Notes under the pieces: generated by a model
What the model was told of the DNA's origin: nothing
Seen by the model: only the letters and a program-made list of their open reading frames with translations
Database searches by the model: none
Origin: Catellatospora vulcania
Lineage (GTDB): Bacteria; Actinomycetota; Actinomycetes; Mycobacteriales; Micromonosporaceae
Reading direction: 5' to 3'
Assembly (NCBI RefSeq): GCF_009720385.1
Contig: NZ_WARX01000025.1
Coordinates: forward strand, 124,001 to 188,000
Length of the DNA: 64,000 nt
Part shown: positions 1 to 6,597 of the stretch, piece by piece
Layout: each line of letters starts with the position of its first letter
How positions within the stretch are numbered: the first letter of the stretch is position 1
Made by a program: the position numbers and the translations under genes

Positions 1-362
1 AGCTCGGACAGCACGAAGGTGGCGCCGGGCTTCTTCTCCAGGAACGCCTCCTCCAGGTGGTCGGCCCGGTAGCGCTTGTGGCAGCTGGTGCACTCGGTCA
101 GCGGGTCGACGAACGCCTCGATGTGACCGGAGGCCTCCCACACCTGGCGGGCCAGGATCACCGCGGAGTCCAGGCCGACGATGTCGTCGCGCTGCTGGAC
201 CATCGTCTTCCACCACTGCCGCCGTACGTTGTCCTTCAGCTCCACGCCCAGCGGACCGTAGTCCCAGGCCGAACGGGTGCCACCGTAGATCTCACTCGAC
301 GGGTAGACGAAGCCCCGGCGCTTGGCCAGGCTGACGACGGAATCGATGCGGTCCGCGGGCAT
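1..362 (-). CDS. glyS: Glycyl-tRNA synthetase, N-terminal part (cut by window edge)
   Basis: Class II aminoacyl-tRNA synthetase that charges tRNA-Gly in the cytosol. About 120 N-terminal residues are visible, starting [18 protein letters not shown] and running through YPSSEIYGG and [13 protein letters not shown], the usual start of the homodimeric glycine enzyme. A CTSC pair in the insertion after motif 1 is consistent with the zinc-binding knuckle of these enzymes. The ATG at 362 is preceded by GGAG about 8 nt upstream. Motifs 2 and 3 and the anticodon-binding domain lie outside the window. Placement beside smtB-zur matches mycobacterial gene order (from memory). Confidence 0.93.
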   Translation of the reverse strand, partial: MPADRIDSVVSLAKRRGFVYPSSEIYGGTRSAWDYGPLGVELKDNVRRQWWKTMVQQRDDIVGLDSAVILARQVWEASGHIEAFVDPLTECTSCHKRYRADHLEEAFLEKKPGATFVLSE

Positions 363-547
363 GATCAGGTCTCCATTCCGTTGGAGGTTGCCGCCGGCTG
401 GCTGTCGGCGGAGGGTCGGCGGAAGATCCGCTCGACGTGGATACGGTACGGGCCACCTTCGGTCACCCGCATGCGGTTAAACGCTACTGCACACGGAACG
501 TGGTGAGTCGGCCGGTGCGCCGTGGCGGCGGCGGCATCGCCCAGCCG

Positions 548-1063
548 CTACTTGCGCCCGCAGACTTCCAGGTCGGTGGTCTTCGGGTCCTGCGCGAGCA
601 GGTAGACGACCTGCTCGGTGTCGCCGTCGGTGTAGCGCTCGGTGACCGGCAGGGTGATCCCCGACGTGCCCTGCAGCTCGACCTCGCCCAGCTCGTACGA
701 CTGGATCCGCTCCGGCCGGGACTCCTCCCGGCTGGTGAACCGGTCCAGGTCCAGCCGCCGCTGCTCGTCCTCGCAGAGCAGGTTGTAGGCCTGCTCGTAC
801 TTCTCGGCCTTCAGCGCGTCGAGGTACGACCCCACCGTGACGTGGGCCCGCTCGTTGATCGCCTGGACCCCGGTGACGGCCAGGCCGACGCCGGCCACCA
901 GGCCGCCGCCGCAGCACAGCGCCACCAGCCCGCCCGCGATGCCGAGCGCCCAGCCCAGCCGGGTCCCGCTGCCTTCGGCGGGCGCGGCCGGGAACGGCGG
1001 CGCGGCGCCCGGACCGGGCGGCACGGGCGAGGGCGCGGGCGTCTGGGTCATGGCCGCGATCAT
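548..1063 (-). CDS. Single-pass membrane protein with extracytoplasmic DUF4878-like domain
   Basis: About 171 residues. A Pro/Ala-rich cytoplasmic N-terminus is followed by one hydrophobic segment around residues 38-65 (LGWALGIAGGLVALCCGGG and onward), then a soluble domain of about 100 residues with VGSYLDALKAEKYEQAYNLL near its start. That helix resembles DUF4878/NTF2-like lipoprotein domains that often begin with a line about a growing pool of residues, but the family call is tentative. The ATG at 1063 has GGGAAG about 8 nt upstream; an internal ATG at 1051 is an alternative. Function unknown. It is transcribed in the same direction as glyS, with a gap of about 185 bp in which no gene is seen. 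Confidence 0.7.
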   Translation of the reverse strand: MIAAMTQTPAPSPVPPGPGAAPPFPAAPAEGSGTRLGWALGIAGGLVALCCGGGLVAGVGLAVTGVQAINERAHVTVGSYLDALKAEKYEQAYNLLCEDEQRRLDLDRFTSREESRPERIQSYELGEVELQGTSGITLPVTERYTDGDTEQVVYLLAQDPKTTDLEVCGRK

Positions 1064-1152
1064 ATTGCGTTCTTCCCACCCACCGCCGCCGTGCCCGAAA
1101 CCGGACCGGGGCACGCCAGGGTCCCGGCGCTCGGTCTCGGGTCAGCCCGAGG

Positions 1153-1470
1153 TCACGCCCGGTCGCTGGCCCGGGTCTGCACCTCGCCGCCCGGCTCGGC
1201 CTGCGCCAGCGTCTCGAACGCGCACGGCTCCATCAGCGATTCGGCCAGCAGGGGCGTCGCCGTCATCTTCACGTCGAAACCGCCCAGCGCCCGCCGGTAC
1301 GCCCCCACGCTCTCCCACTCGGTGAGCAGGCACCAGTGCTCCGGCTCGTCCAGTGACCGGGTCAGCTCCCCCCGCAGGTAGCCGGGCCGGGCCGCGAGCG
1401 CCGCGAGCGCCGCGTGGGCGCGTTCGACGAACGCCTCTTCATTGGCGGCGATCACGAATCGATTGAGCAT
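1153..1470 (-). CDS. Antibiotic biosynthesis monooxygenase (ABM) domain protein
   Basis: About 105 residues, a single ferredoxin-like ABM fold: it starts MLNRFVIAANEEAFVERAHAAL, with PGYLRGELTRSLDEPEHW in the middle and LLTEWESVGAYRRAL after it, the strand-helix pattern typical of ABM/heme-degrading monooxygenase-like proteins. Members include cofactor-free monooxygenases and IsdG-like heme oxygenases; the substrate cannot be told here. The ATG at 1470 has GAGG 5-6 nt upstream; a GTG two codons earlier (1476) lacks a spaced site. It is divergent from the small membrane gene at 1563, with a palindromic repeat between them. Confidence 0.75.
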   Translation of the reverse strand: MLNRFVIAANEEAFVERAHAALAALAARPGYLRGELTRSLDEPEHWCLLTEWESVGAYRRALGGFDVKMTATPLLAESLMEPCAFETLAQAEPGGEVQTRASDRA

Positions 1471-1486
1471 CAGCACCTCACTACAG

Positions 1487-1537
1487 TAAGGAGGGCACCT
1501 TCTTATCGTTTTACGGGGTAAAGGGTGCCCTTCTTAA
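1487..1537. repeat. Dispersed palindrome, family D, copy 1
   Basis: Imperfect inverted repeat with arms GGAGGGCACCTTC and AAGGGTGCCCTTCTT separated by about 20 nt. Related copies are at 1973, 6543 and 26657. It lies between two divergent genes, so it is probably not only a terminator here. Confidence 0.7.
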
Positions 1538-1562
1538 CCCATGCCGGAGAGGACCAGCAGTC

Positions 1563-1826
1563 GTGCCCCAGGACGTCGCGAACAACCCCCTGCTGCGCCG
1601 GCTGGCCCGGATCCCCAAGGCCGCCGCGCTGCTGGGCACGCTGGCACTGCTGGTGGCGGCCGTGCTGCTGCCGAACCCGTACGGCGGCGTCCTGCTGCTC
1701 GCACTGGCCGCCGGTCTCGCCGCGCTGCTGATCACCACCTGGCCGGTGCAGCCTCCGGCGACCCGCGGCCTGCGCGTGGTGGTACTCACACTGCTCACCG
1801 CCGCCGCCCTGACCCGCCTGTTCTGA
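1563..1826 (+). CDS. Small hydrophobic membrane protein
   Basis: 87 residues from a GTG start (MPQDVANNPLLRRLARIPK), with GGAGAGGACC about 7 nt upstream. Two strong membrane segments are visible: residues about 20-38 (AAALLGTLALLVAAVLL) and about 42-60 (GVLLLALAAGLAALLITTW); a third weaker one lies near the C-terminus (VVVLTLLTAAALTRLF). The N-terminus is basic, suggesting it stays inside the cell. I do not recognise a characterised family. It stands alone between a divergent monooxygenase gene and the zinc operon. Confidence 0.7.
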   Translation: MPQDVANNPLLRRLARIPKAAALLGTLALLVAAVLLPNPYGGVLLLALAAGLAALLITTWPVQPPATRGLRVVVLTLLTAAALTRLF

Positions 1827-1860
1827 CCAGGACCCACGGCACGGCCGCCTCGCCGCCCGT

Positions 1861-1941
1861 CAAGACCGCCCGACCTGCCCGGCCCCCGTGCGTATCTTGA
1901 GCCCGCGTCCGGCCGACTGCCGGGCAAGTCGGGCGATCTTG
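1861..1941. repeat. Long inverted repeat, family C, copy 1
   Basis: Arms at 1861-1883 (CAAGACCGCCCGACCTGCCC then GGC) and 1919-1941 match at 21 of 23 positions. It starts about 35 nt after the stop of the small membrane gene and could act as a terminator. The core CCCGACTTGCC recurs in the repeats at 13463 and 14166. The 304-bp gap from 1827 to 2130 holds this repeat, a family D repeat and the Zur-like site, and no gene. Confidence 0.75.
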
Positions 1942-1972
1942 GCCGGTGGCCTGCGGCCCAGCAACCCGAGCC

Positions 1973-2026
1973 GTTAACAAGGTGCCCTTCCTCTACGCGG
2001 AGCGTTAAGAAGGTGCCCTTCCTTCG
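1973..2026. repeat. Dispersed repeat, family D, copy 2 (direct duplication)
   Basis: Two direct copies of a unit GTTAA(C/G)AAGGTGCCCTTCCT occur within 54 bp. Each unit is itself weakly palindromic. Unlike copies 1, 3 and 4, the two arms point the same way. Confidence 0.65.
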
Positions 2027-2094
2027 CTCGTGGGCGGCGGAGCATGGAGGCGGGAGCGGAGGGCGGGCGGCAGGGATATGCACCTATGCGTTTT

Positions 2095-2115
2095 TGACAA
2101 TCGTTCTCATTTTCA
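2095..2115. promoter_or_regulatory. Zur-box-like operator upstream of znuA
   Basis: The sequence TGACAATCGTTCTCA (2095-2109) is a 7-1-7 inverted repeat (TGACAAT against TGAGAAC) and runs on into TTTTCA, giving a second half-site TGAAAAT on the minus strand. This matches the AT-rich TGAAAATGATTTTCA-type sites of actinobacterial Zur. It ends 15 nt before the znuA start, so bound Zn-Zur would block the promoter. The regulator is encoded 3.2 kb downstream. Confidence 0.8.
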
Positions 2116-2130
2116 GAGAGAGTTGACGCC

Positions 2131-3051
2131 ATGCTGAGCCGATCTCTCCAGCGCGCCGCCGCCGCCGGCGCCGCCGCGCTGCTGGCCTTGGGCACCGTCA
2201 CCGCCTGCTCCGACTCCCCCGCCGACTCCGGCCGTTTCAGCGTCGTCACCGGCTTCTACCCCCTGCAGTTCGTCTCCGAGAAGGTCGGCGGCCCCGACGT
2301 CGACGTGGTCAACCTGGCCCAGCCGGGCGCGGAGCCGCACGACATGGAGCTGTCCCCCACCCAGGTCGCGCAGGTCGCCAACGCGGGGCTGGTGGTCTAC
2401 CTCAAGGGCTTCCAGCCGCAGCTCGACGAGGCCGTCGCACAGAACGCCGCGGACCGCGCGTTCGACGTGGCCGCGGTCACCCCGCTGGTCAGCGGGCCCA
2501 ACCATGAGGGCGCGAACGAGGAGGGCGGCAGCGCCCCCGACCCGCACGTCTGGCTGGACCCGACCCGCCTGGCCGCGATCGCCGGCAGCGTCTCGCACAA
2601 GCTCGCCGAACTCGACCCGGCGCACGCGGCGGGCTACGCAGAGCGCGGCAACGCCCTGGTCGCCGAACTGAACAAGCTGGACGCCGAGTTCACCGCCGGG
2701 CTCGCCGACTGCCGGCGGCACGAGATCGTGACCAGCCACGCCGCGTTCGGGTATCTCGCCGACCGGTACAAGCTGCAGCAGATCGCGCTGTCCGGGCTGA
2801 CCCCGGACACCGAGCCCACCCCACAGCAGATCGCGGCCGTCGCCGCGGAGGCCCGCAAGTACGGCGCGACCACGATCTTCTTCGAGACGCTCGTCTCGCC
2901 GAAGGTCGCGCAGACGCTGGCCGAGCAGGTCGGCGCGAAGACGGCCGTACTCGACCCGCTGGAAGGCCTCGCCGAGGGCGGTACGGGTGACTACTTCTCG
3001 GTCATGCGGACCAATCTCGCGACCCTGCGAACCGCGTTGGGCTGTGCATGA
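2131..3051 (+). CDS. znuA: High-affinity zinc ABC transporter, substrate-binding lipoprotein
   Basis: Extracytoplasmic metal-binding component of a cluster A-I (ZnuA/TroA) importer. 306 residues. A signal peptide ends in the lipobox VTAC, placing the lipidated cysteine at residue 26. Metal-ligand regions of the family are visible: EPHDMELSP, PDPHVWLDP, VTSHAAFGYLADRY, and a C-terminal acidic ligand region FFETLVSPKVA. The His-rich loop of Gram-negative ZnuA is reduced to a short acidic stretch (GPNHEGANEEGG). GAGAG precedes the ATG. The Zur-like site immediately upstream and the following ATPase and permease genes support zinc rather than manganese as substrate. Confidence 0.93.
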   Translation: MLSRSLQRAAAAGAAALLALGTVTACSDSPADSGRFSVVTGFYPLQFVSEKVGGPDVDVVNLAQPGAEPHDMELSPTQVAQVANAGLVVYLKGFQPQLDEAVAQNAADRAFDVAAVTPLVSGPNHEGANEEGGSAPDPHVWLDPTRLAAIAGSVSHKLAELDPAHAAGYAERGNALVAELNKLDAEFTAGLADCRRHEIVTSHAAFGYLADRYKLQQIALSGLTPDTEPTPQQIAAVAAEARKYGATTIFFETLVSPKVAQTLAEQVGAKTAVLDPLEGLAEGGTGDYFSVMRTNLATLRTALGCA

Positions 3052-3080
3052 GCCTGCGCGGCGAGCTGACAGGAGAAGGC

Positions 3081-3842
3081 GTGAACCCCCCGGTTCTCCA
3101 GATCAAGCATGGTGCGGTCGCCTACGACCGGCCGGTGCTGCGCGACGTCAACCTCACCGTACGCAGCGGTGAAGTGGTCGCCGTGCTGGGCGCCAACGGC
3201 AGCGGCAAGTCCACGATGATCCGGGCCGGGCTGGGCCTGGTCCCGCTGGCCGAGGGCCGGGTCGAGCTGTTCGGCGTCCCGCTGCGGCGCTTCCGCGACC
3301 GGCAGCGCATCGGGTACGTGCCGCAGCGGCTCGGCGCGGGCGGCGGCGTGCCCGCCACCGTCGGCGAGGTCGTCTCATCCGGACGGCTGGCCCGGCGCGG
3401 CTTCCCCGGCCTGCCGCGGACCGGTGACCGGCAGGCCGTCGCGCGGGCGCTCGCCGCGGTCGACCTGACCGACCGGATGCACGACCCGGTCGCCTCCCTG
3501 TCCGGCGGCCAGCAGCAGCGCACGCTGATCGCGCGGGCGTTGGCCGGGGAACCGGACCTGCTGGTGCTCGACGAGCCCACGGCCGGCGTCGACGCCAAGT
3601 CGCAGGAGGCGTTCGCGCAGGCGCTGCGCGACTTCGTCCGGCACGGCGGCACGGTGCTGCTGGTCGCGCACGAGCTGGGCCCACTGCAGCCGGTCATCAC
3701 CCGCGCGGTGGTCGTGCACGACGGGGTCATCGCGCACGACGGCGCGGTCCCCCACCCCGCCGGCCACCACGCCGAACCCGGCCACGACCACGTGCACCCG
3801 CACGCCCCGCAGGACCCGCCGAGCATCTGGGGACGCGAATGA
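3081..3842 (+). CDS. znuC: Zinc ABC transporter ATP-binding protein with His-rich tail
   Basis: Cytoplasmic ATPase that powers the zinc importer. Walker A GANGSGKST, signature LSGGQQQR and Walker B LLVLDEP are all intact, followed by the H-loop region LLVAHELG. The C-terminus carries seven histidines within 17 residues (HPAGHHAEPGHDHVHPH), a possible zinc-sensing or zinc-buffering tail. The GTG at 3081 has AGGAG 5 nt upstream and is preferred; an in-frame ATG at 3048 overlaps the znuA stop but has no ribosome-binding site. The stop overlaps the znuB start (ATGA), indicating translational coupling. Confidence 0.92.
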   Translation: MNPPVLQIKHGAVAYDRPVLRDVNLTVRSGEVVAVLGANGSGKSTMIRAGLGLVPLAEGRVELFGVPLRRFRDRQRIGYVPQRLGAGGGVPATVGEVVSSGRLARRGFPGLPRTGDRQAVARALAAVDLTDRMHDPVASLSGGQQQRTLIARALAGEPDLLVLDEPTAGVDAKSQEAFAQALRDFVRHGGTVLLVAHELGPLQPVITRAVVVHDGVIAHDGAVPHPAGHHAEPGHDHVHPHAPQDPPSIWGRE

Positions 3843-4723
3843 ACGTGAACCTCATCGAGATCATGTCCCTGCCGTTCATGCAGCGGGCGCTGCTGGGCGC
3901 GCTGATCACCGGCCTGATCGCGCCCTCGCTGGGCATCTACCTGGTGCAGCGGCGCATGTCGCTGATCGGCGACGGCATCGGCCACATCGCCCTGACCGGC
4001 GTCGGCGTCGGCCTGCTCACCGGCACCTCGCCGGTGCTCACCGCGATCATCGTGTCGGCCCTGGGCGCGGTCGCCGTCGAGCTGATCCGCGAACGCGGCC
4101 GCACCTCCGGCGACATCGCGCTGGCCATCCTGTTCTACGGCGGCATCGCGGGCGGCGTGTTCCTGGTCGGGCTCGCCCCCGGCAAGGGCAGCGCCAACCT
4201 CACCTCGTACCTGTTCGGCTCGCTGCTGACCACGTCCGCCACGGACTTGATCACGATCGCGATCCTCGGCGCGTGCGTGCTCGTGGTCACTGTCGGGCTG
4301 CGGCCCTGGCTGTTCGCGATCTGCCAGGACGAGGAGTACGCCAAGGTCTCCGGCCTGCCGGTGCGCACGCTCAACCTGCTGCTCGCCGTGATGACCGCGG
4401 TGACCGTCACCGTCGCCATGCGCTCGGTCGGCCTGCTGCTGGTCAGCGCGCTGATGGTGGTGCCCGTCGCGGCGGCGCAACTGGTCTCGCGTGGCTTCGG
4501 CGGCACCATGACCCTGGCCATGCTCGGCGGCGTGATCAGTGCCGGGGCGGGCATCCTCATGTCCGCCGGGTACGACACCGCGCCCGGCGCGACCATCGTG
4601 CTCGCCGCCATCGCACTGTTCATCCTGGTCGCCGCCGTGGGCGCGGCACTGCGCCGGCGACGGCGCGCCGACAACGGCCCCGCGGCGGCATGCGATCCGC
4701 CCGAGTGCGTCCTCGACTCATGA
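3839..4723 (+). CDS. znuB: Zinc ABC transporter permease
   Basis: Integral membrane subunit of the zinc importer (ABC-3 family), 294 residues with about eight hydrophobic segments. Family features include MQRALLGALITGLIAPSLG near the N-terminus, MSLIGDGIGHIALTGVG, and MRSVGLLLVSALMVVPVAAA in the C-terminal half. The start overlaps the znuC stop. The C-terminus ends in a basic segment followed by a hydrophilic tail. The stop codon lies 38 nt before the preferred start of the ArsR-type regulator, so all the zinc genes may be cotranscribed. Confidence 0.92.
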   Translation: MNVNLIEIMSLPFMQRALLGALITGLIAPSLGIYLVQRRMSLIGDGIGHIALTGVGVGLLTGTSPVLTAIIVSALGAVAVELIRERGRTSGDIALAILFYGGIAGGVFLVGLAPGKGSANLTSYLFGSLLTTSATDLITIAILGACVLVVTVGLRPWLFAICQDEEYAKVSGLPVRTLNLLLAVMTAVTVTVAMRSVGLLLVSALMVVPVAAAQLVSRGFGGTMTLAMLGGVISAGAGILMSAGYDTAPGATIVLAAIALFILVAAVGAALRRRRRADNGPAAACDPPECVLDS

Positions 4724-4761
4724 TTGGGTATGCACCGACGCGCGGGGCTACGGTGGTCGAT

Positions 4762-5058
4762 GTGAGCCAGACGCAGTCCTACGCCCGAGCCGGAGAGCTG
4801 CTGCGGGCGCTCGCCGCGCCCGTCCGGATCGCGATCGTGACCGAGCTGGCGGCGAACGGCGAACGCCACGTGCACGAGCTGGTGGAGCGGCTGCGAGTGG
4901 CCCAGCCGCTGGTCTCCCAGCACCTGCGGGTGCTACGGGCAGCCGGCGTGGTCCGCGCCGAACGGCACGGCCGCGAGATCGCATACTCGCTGGTGGACGA
5001 ACACGTCGCACACATCGTGGCCGACGCCGTCACCCACGCCGCGGAGCAGCGCCCGTGA
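4762..5058 (+). CDS. smtB: ArsR/SmtB-family metal-responsive repressor
   Basis: Winged-helix regulator of about 98 residues: AGELLRALAAPVRIAIVTEL, VHELVERLRVAQPLVSQHLR (recognition helix) and VLRAAGVVRAERHGREIAYS. C-terminal DEHVAHIVADAVTHA supplies histidines and acids resembling the alpha-5 zinc site of SmtB. It is close to mycobacterial Rv2358 (from memory), which is cotranscribed with zur and senses zinc. Start choice: the GTG at 4762 is preceded by TACGGT with a 7-nt gap (leaderless pattern) and also by GGTGG. An ATG at 4720 overlapping the znuB stop would add 14 residues and cannot be excluded. Confidence 0.85.
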   Translation: MSQTQSYARAGELLRALAAPVRIAIVTELAANGERHVHELVERLRVAQPLVSQHLRVLRAAGVVRAERHGREIAYSLVDEHVAHIVADAVTHAAEQRP

Positions 5059-5102
5059 CGCGGCCAGGCGACAAGCACAGGTCGAGCGAGGAGAAGGCGT
5101 GA
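5055..5102 (+). CDS. Micro-ORF 0 linking smtB to the repeat array
   Basis: A 15-codon frame (VTRPGDKHRSSEEKA) whose GTG overlaps the smtB stop as GTGA and whose TGA overlaps the next GTG at 5099. Its 3' end reads GAGCGAGGAGAAGGCGTGA, supplying the ribosome-binding site for micro-ORF 1. It has no protein-family features; its likely role is to carry ribosomes along the transcript. Confidence 0.45.
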   Translation: MTRPGDKHRSSEEKA

Positions 5103-5173
5103 GGGAGCTACGCGAGCGAACCAGCTGGCCGCTCAGCCATGCCGCCGACGAGCGCAGCGAGGAGAAGGCGTGA
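5099..5173 (+). CDS. Micro-ORF 1 of the smtB-zur repeat chain
   Basis: 24 codons, starting VRELRERTSW and ending DERSEEKA. GAGGAG lies 5 nt before the GTG. The TGA (5171-5173) overlaps the next GTG at 5170. The 71-bp repeat period puts each stop exactly on the next start. Confidence 0.45.
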   Translation: MRELRERTSWPLSHAADERSEEKA

Positions 5174-5244
5174 GGGAGCTACGCGAGCGAACCAGCTGGC
5201 CGCTCAGCCATGCCGCCGACGAGCGCAGCGAGGAGAAGGCGTGA
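5170..5244 (+). CDS. Micro-ORF 2 of the smtB-zur repeat chain
   Basis: Identical 24-codon copy of micro-ORF 1, again with GAGGAG upstream and start and stop overlapped by its neighbours as GTGA. Confidence 0.45.
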   Translation: MRELRERTSWPLSHAADERSEEKA

Positions 5245-5315
5245 GGGAGCTACGCGAGCGAACCAGCTGGCCGCTCAGCCATGCCGCCGACGAGCGCAGC
5301 GAGGAGAAGGCATGA
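5241..5315 (+). CDS. Micro-ORF 3, overlapping the zur start
   Basis: Third 24-codon copy. Its TGA (5313-5315) overlaps the zur ATG at 5312 (ATGA instead of GTGA), so the chain passes directly into zur. Confidence 0.45.
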   Translation: MRELRERTSWPLSHAADERSEEKA

Positions 5316-5722
5316 CGAGCCCACAGGGCACTGCGGCGCGCAACACGCGCCAGCGGTCCGCGGTGGCGACCCTGCTGTCCGAGGTGGAGGGCTTCCACAG
5401 CGCGCAGGAGCTGCACGCCATGCTGCGCGACCGGGGCGAGCGGGTCGGCCTGACCACCGTGTACCGGACGCTGCAGGCGCTGGCCGACGCCGGGGACATC
5501 GACGTGATGCGGCCGCCCGGTGGCGAGCAACTGTTCCGACGCTGCTCCAACGGACACCACCACCACCTGGTATGCCGCACCTGCGGCCGTACCGTCGAGG
5601 TGGCCGGACCGGCTGTGGAGTCCTGGGCGGACCGGGTCGCGGCGCAGCACGGGTTCGTCGACGTCAGCCATACGCTGGAGATCTTCGGCACCTGCCAGGG
5701 CTGCGCCACGACACGGGCTTGA
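5312..5722 (+). CDS. zur: Zinc uptake regulator, Fur family
   Basis: 136-residue repressor of zinc uptake. The N-terminal winged helix includes NTRQRSAVATLLSEVEGFHS and VGLTTVYRTLQALADAGDID, the Fur-family recognition helix. NGHHHHLVCRTCGRTVEV gives the His-rich metal site and the first CxxC; the second CxxC, in FGTCQGC, lies near the C-terminus. The paired CxxC motifs form the structural zinc site. The ATG at 5312 has GAGGAG upstream, supplied by the last repeat. It probably acts at the site at 2095. Pairing with smtB fits the mycobacterial smtB-furB arrangement. Confidence 0.93.
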   Translation: MTSPQGTAARNTRQRSAVATLLSEVEGFHSAQELHAMLRDRGERVGLTTVYRTLQALADAGDIDVMRPPGGEQLFRRCSNGHHHHLVCRTCGRTVEVAGPAVESWADRVAAQHGFVDVSHTLEIFGTCQGCATTRA

Positions 5723-5765
5723 CGCGGGGCGTTTACCGATCGCCGGAGTCGACCACAATGCTGTC

Positions 5766-6377
5766 ATGAAGCTCTATGCGGAGAAGCCATGGCGGTTCAC
5801 CCGGCAGATCGTCGCCGATGTCACCGCCCTGGTCTGGAGCGCAGTGTGGATCTGGGCGGCGCTCACGCTGTACGACCTGGTCGAGAAGCTGGCGGTGCCC
5901 GGCCAGAAGCTGGAGAGCGCCGGCACGAACCTGGCCGCCGACATGGTGGAGGCACAGGCCCGCGCGGGGCGCATCCCGCTGGTCGGTGATGAGGTGGGCG
6001 CCCCGTTCGGCAGCGCCGCCAACGCGGCGAACTCCATCGCCGAGGCGGGACGGGACCAGCAGGAGGCCATCGCGAACCTGGCCACGGTGCTTGCCTGGCT
6101 GACCGCGGGCATCCCGGTGCTGATGGCGCTGGCGCTGTGGCTGCCGCTGCGGCTGTCCTGGATCCGGGCGGCCAGTGTCGCCGCGAAGGTGCGCCGCTAC
6201 CCGGGCGGCGGTGAGCTGCTCGCGCTGCGGGCGCTGGCCACCGCGCCGCTGCGACGGCTCGCCTCGCTGGACAGCGGCGTGGTCGCGGGCTGGCGTACCG
6301 GGGATCCGGATGCCGTGGAACAGCTTGCCGCCCTGGAGCTGCGCCGCCTCGGCCTACGCGGCAGCCCTCGCCGCTGA
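5766..6377 (+). CDS. Two-pass membrane protein, actinobacterial, unknown function
   Basis: 203 residues. Membrane segments are at about residues 18-40 (VTALVWSAVWIWAALTLYDL) and 98-125 (TVLAWLTAGIPVLMALALWL), with a predicted external loop of about 55 residues between them containing AARAGR-like small-residue stretches and VGDEVGAPFG. The C-terminal 75 residues are basic and helical, with GELLALRALATAPLRRLA. Similar proteins occur in many actinomycetes without known function (recollection, not checked). The ATG at 5766 lies 43 nt after zur, so cotranscription is possible but not required. Confidence 0.75.
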   Translation: MKLYAEKPWRFTRQIVADVTALVWSAVWIWAALTLYDLVEKLAVPGQKLESAGTNLAADMVEAQARAGRIPLVGDEVGAPFGSAANAANSIAEAGRDQQEAIANLATVLAWLTAGIPVLMALALWLPLRLSWIRAASVAAKVRRYPGGGELLALRALATAPLRRLASLDSGVVAGWRTGDPDAVEQLAALELRRLGLRGSPRR

Positions 6378-6400
6378 ACCGCTGGCGGCCCGCCGGCCCA

Positions 6401-6450
6401 GCTCGGCTCGGCTCGGCTCGGCTCGGCTCGGCTCGGCTCGGCTTGGCTCG
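6401..6450. repeat. Pentanucleotide microsatellite (GCTCG)10
   Basis: Ten consecutive GCTCG units, the ninth reading GCTTG. It lies 23 bp after the stop of the upstream membrane gene and directly before a long palindrome, in non-coding sequence between convergent genes. Confidence 0.9.
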
Positions 6451-6455
6451 CGGTT

Positions 6456-6520
6456 ATGATCGCTGTTTGCGGTCAGAAAGTGCGGTCTGACCGCAGTTTC
6501 TGACCGCAAACAGCGATCAT
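6456..6520. repeat. Perfect long palindrome, family B, copy 1
   Basis: 24-bp perfect arms beginning ATGATCGCTGTTTGCGG, with an inner palindrome GTGCGGTCTGACCGCA at the loop. It lies between convergent genes (membrane protein and acyl-CoA dehydrogenase) and may work as a bidirectional terminator, though no T-tract follows. Related copies are at 34308 and 48171. Confidence 0.85.
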
Positions 6521-6542
6521 GGCGCGCTGCCCCGGACGGGGA

Positions 6543-6597
6543 GCGTTAAGAAGGGCACCTTCCTCTACGTATAGCGATGTGAAGGTGCCCTTCCTTC
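6543..6597. repeat. Dispersed palindrome, family D, copy 3
   Basis: Arms AAGAAGGGCACCTTCC and GAAGGTGCCCTTCC flank a loop with TACGTATAGCGATGT. In reverse complement it closely matches copy 4 at 26657, including the loop. It overlaps the last bases of the acyl-CoA dehydrogenase gene. Confidence 0.8.

Larger units (their letters stand above)
5086..5311 (+). repeat. 71-bp tandem repeat array, MIRU-like, between smtB and zur
   Basis: Three complete, apparently identical 71-bp units start at 5086, 5157 and 5228, followed by a partial unit (GCGAGGAGAAGGC) at 5299 that becomes the zur ribosome-binding site. Each unit contains GAGGAG, a GTG start, and GACGAGCGCAGC near its end. The design resembles mycobacterial interspersed repetitive units, which carry small ORFs overlapping their flanking genes (known for MIRUs; the relation here is inferred). 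Confidence 0.9.

Noticed and set aside
3048-3080. ATG at 3048 as znuC start, overlapping the znuA stop.
   Set aside because: No ribosome-binding site; GTG at 3081 has AGGAG at 5 nt and starts the conserved region.
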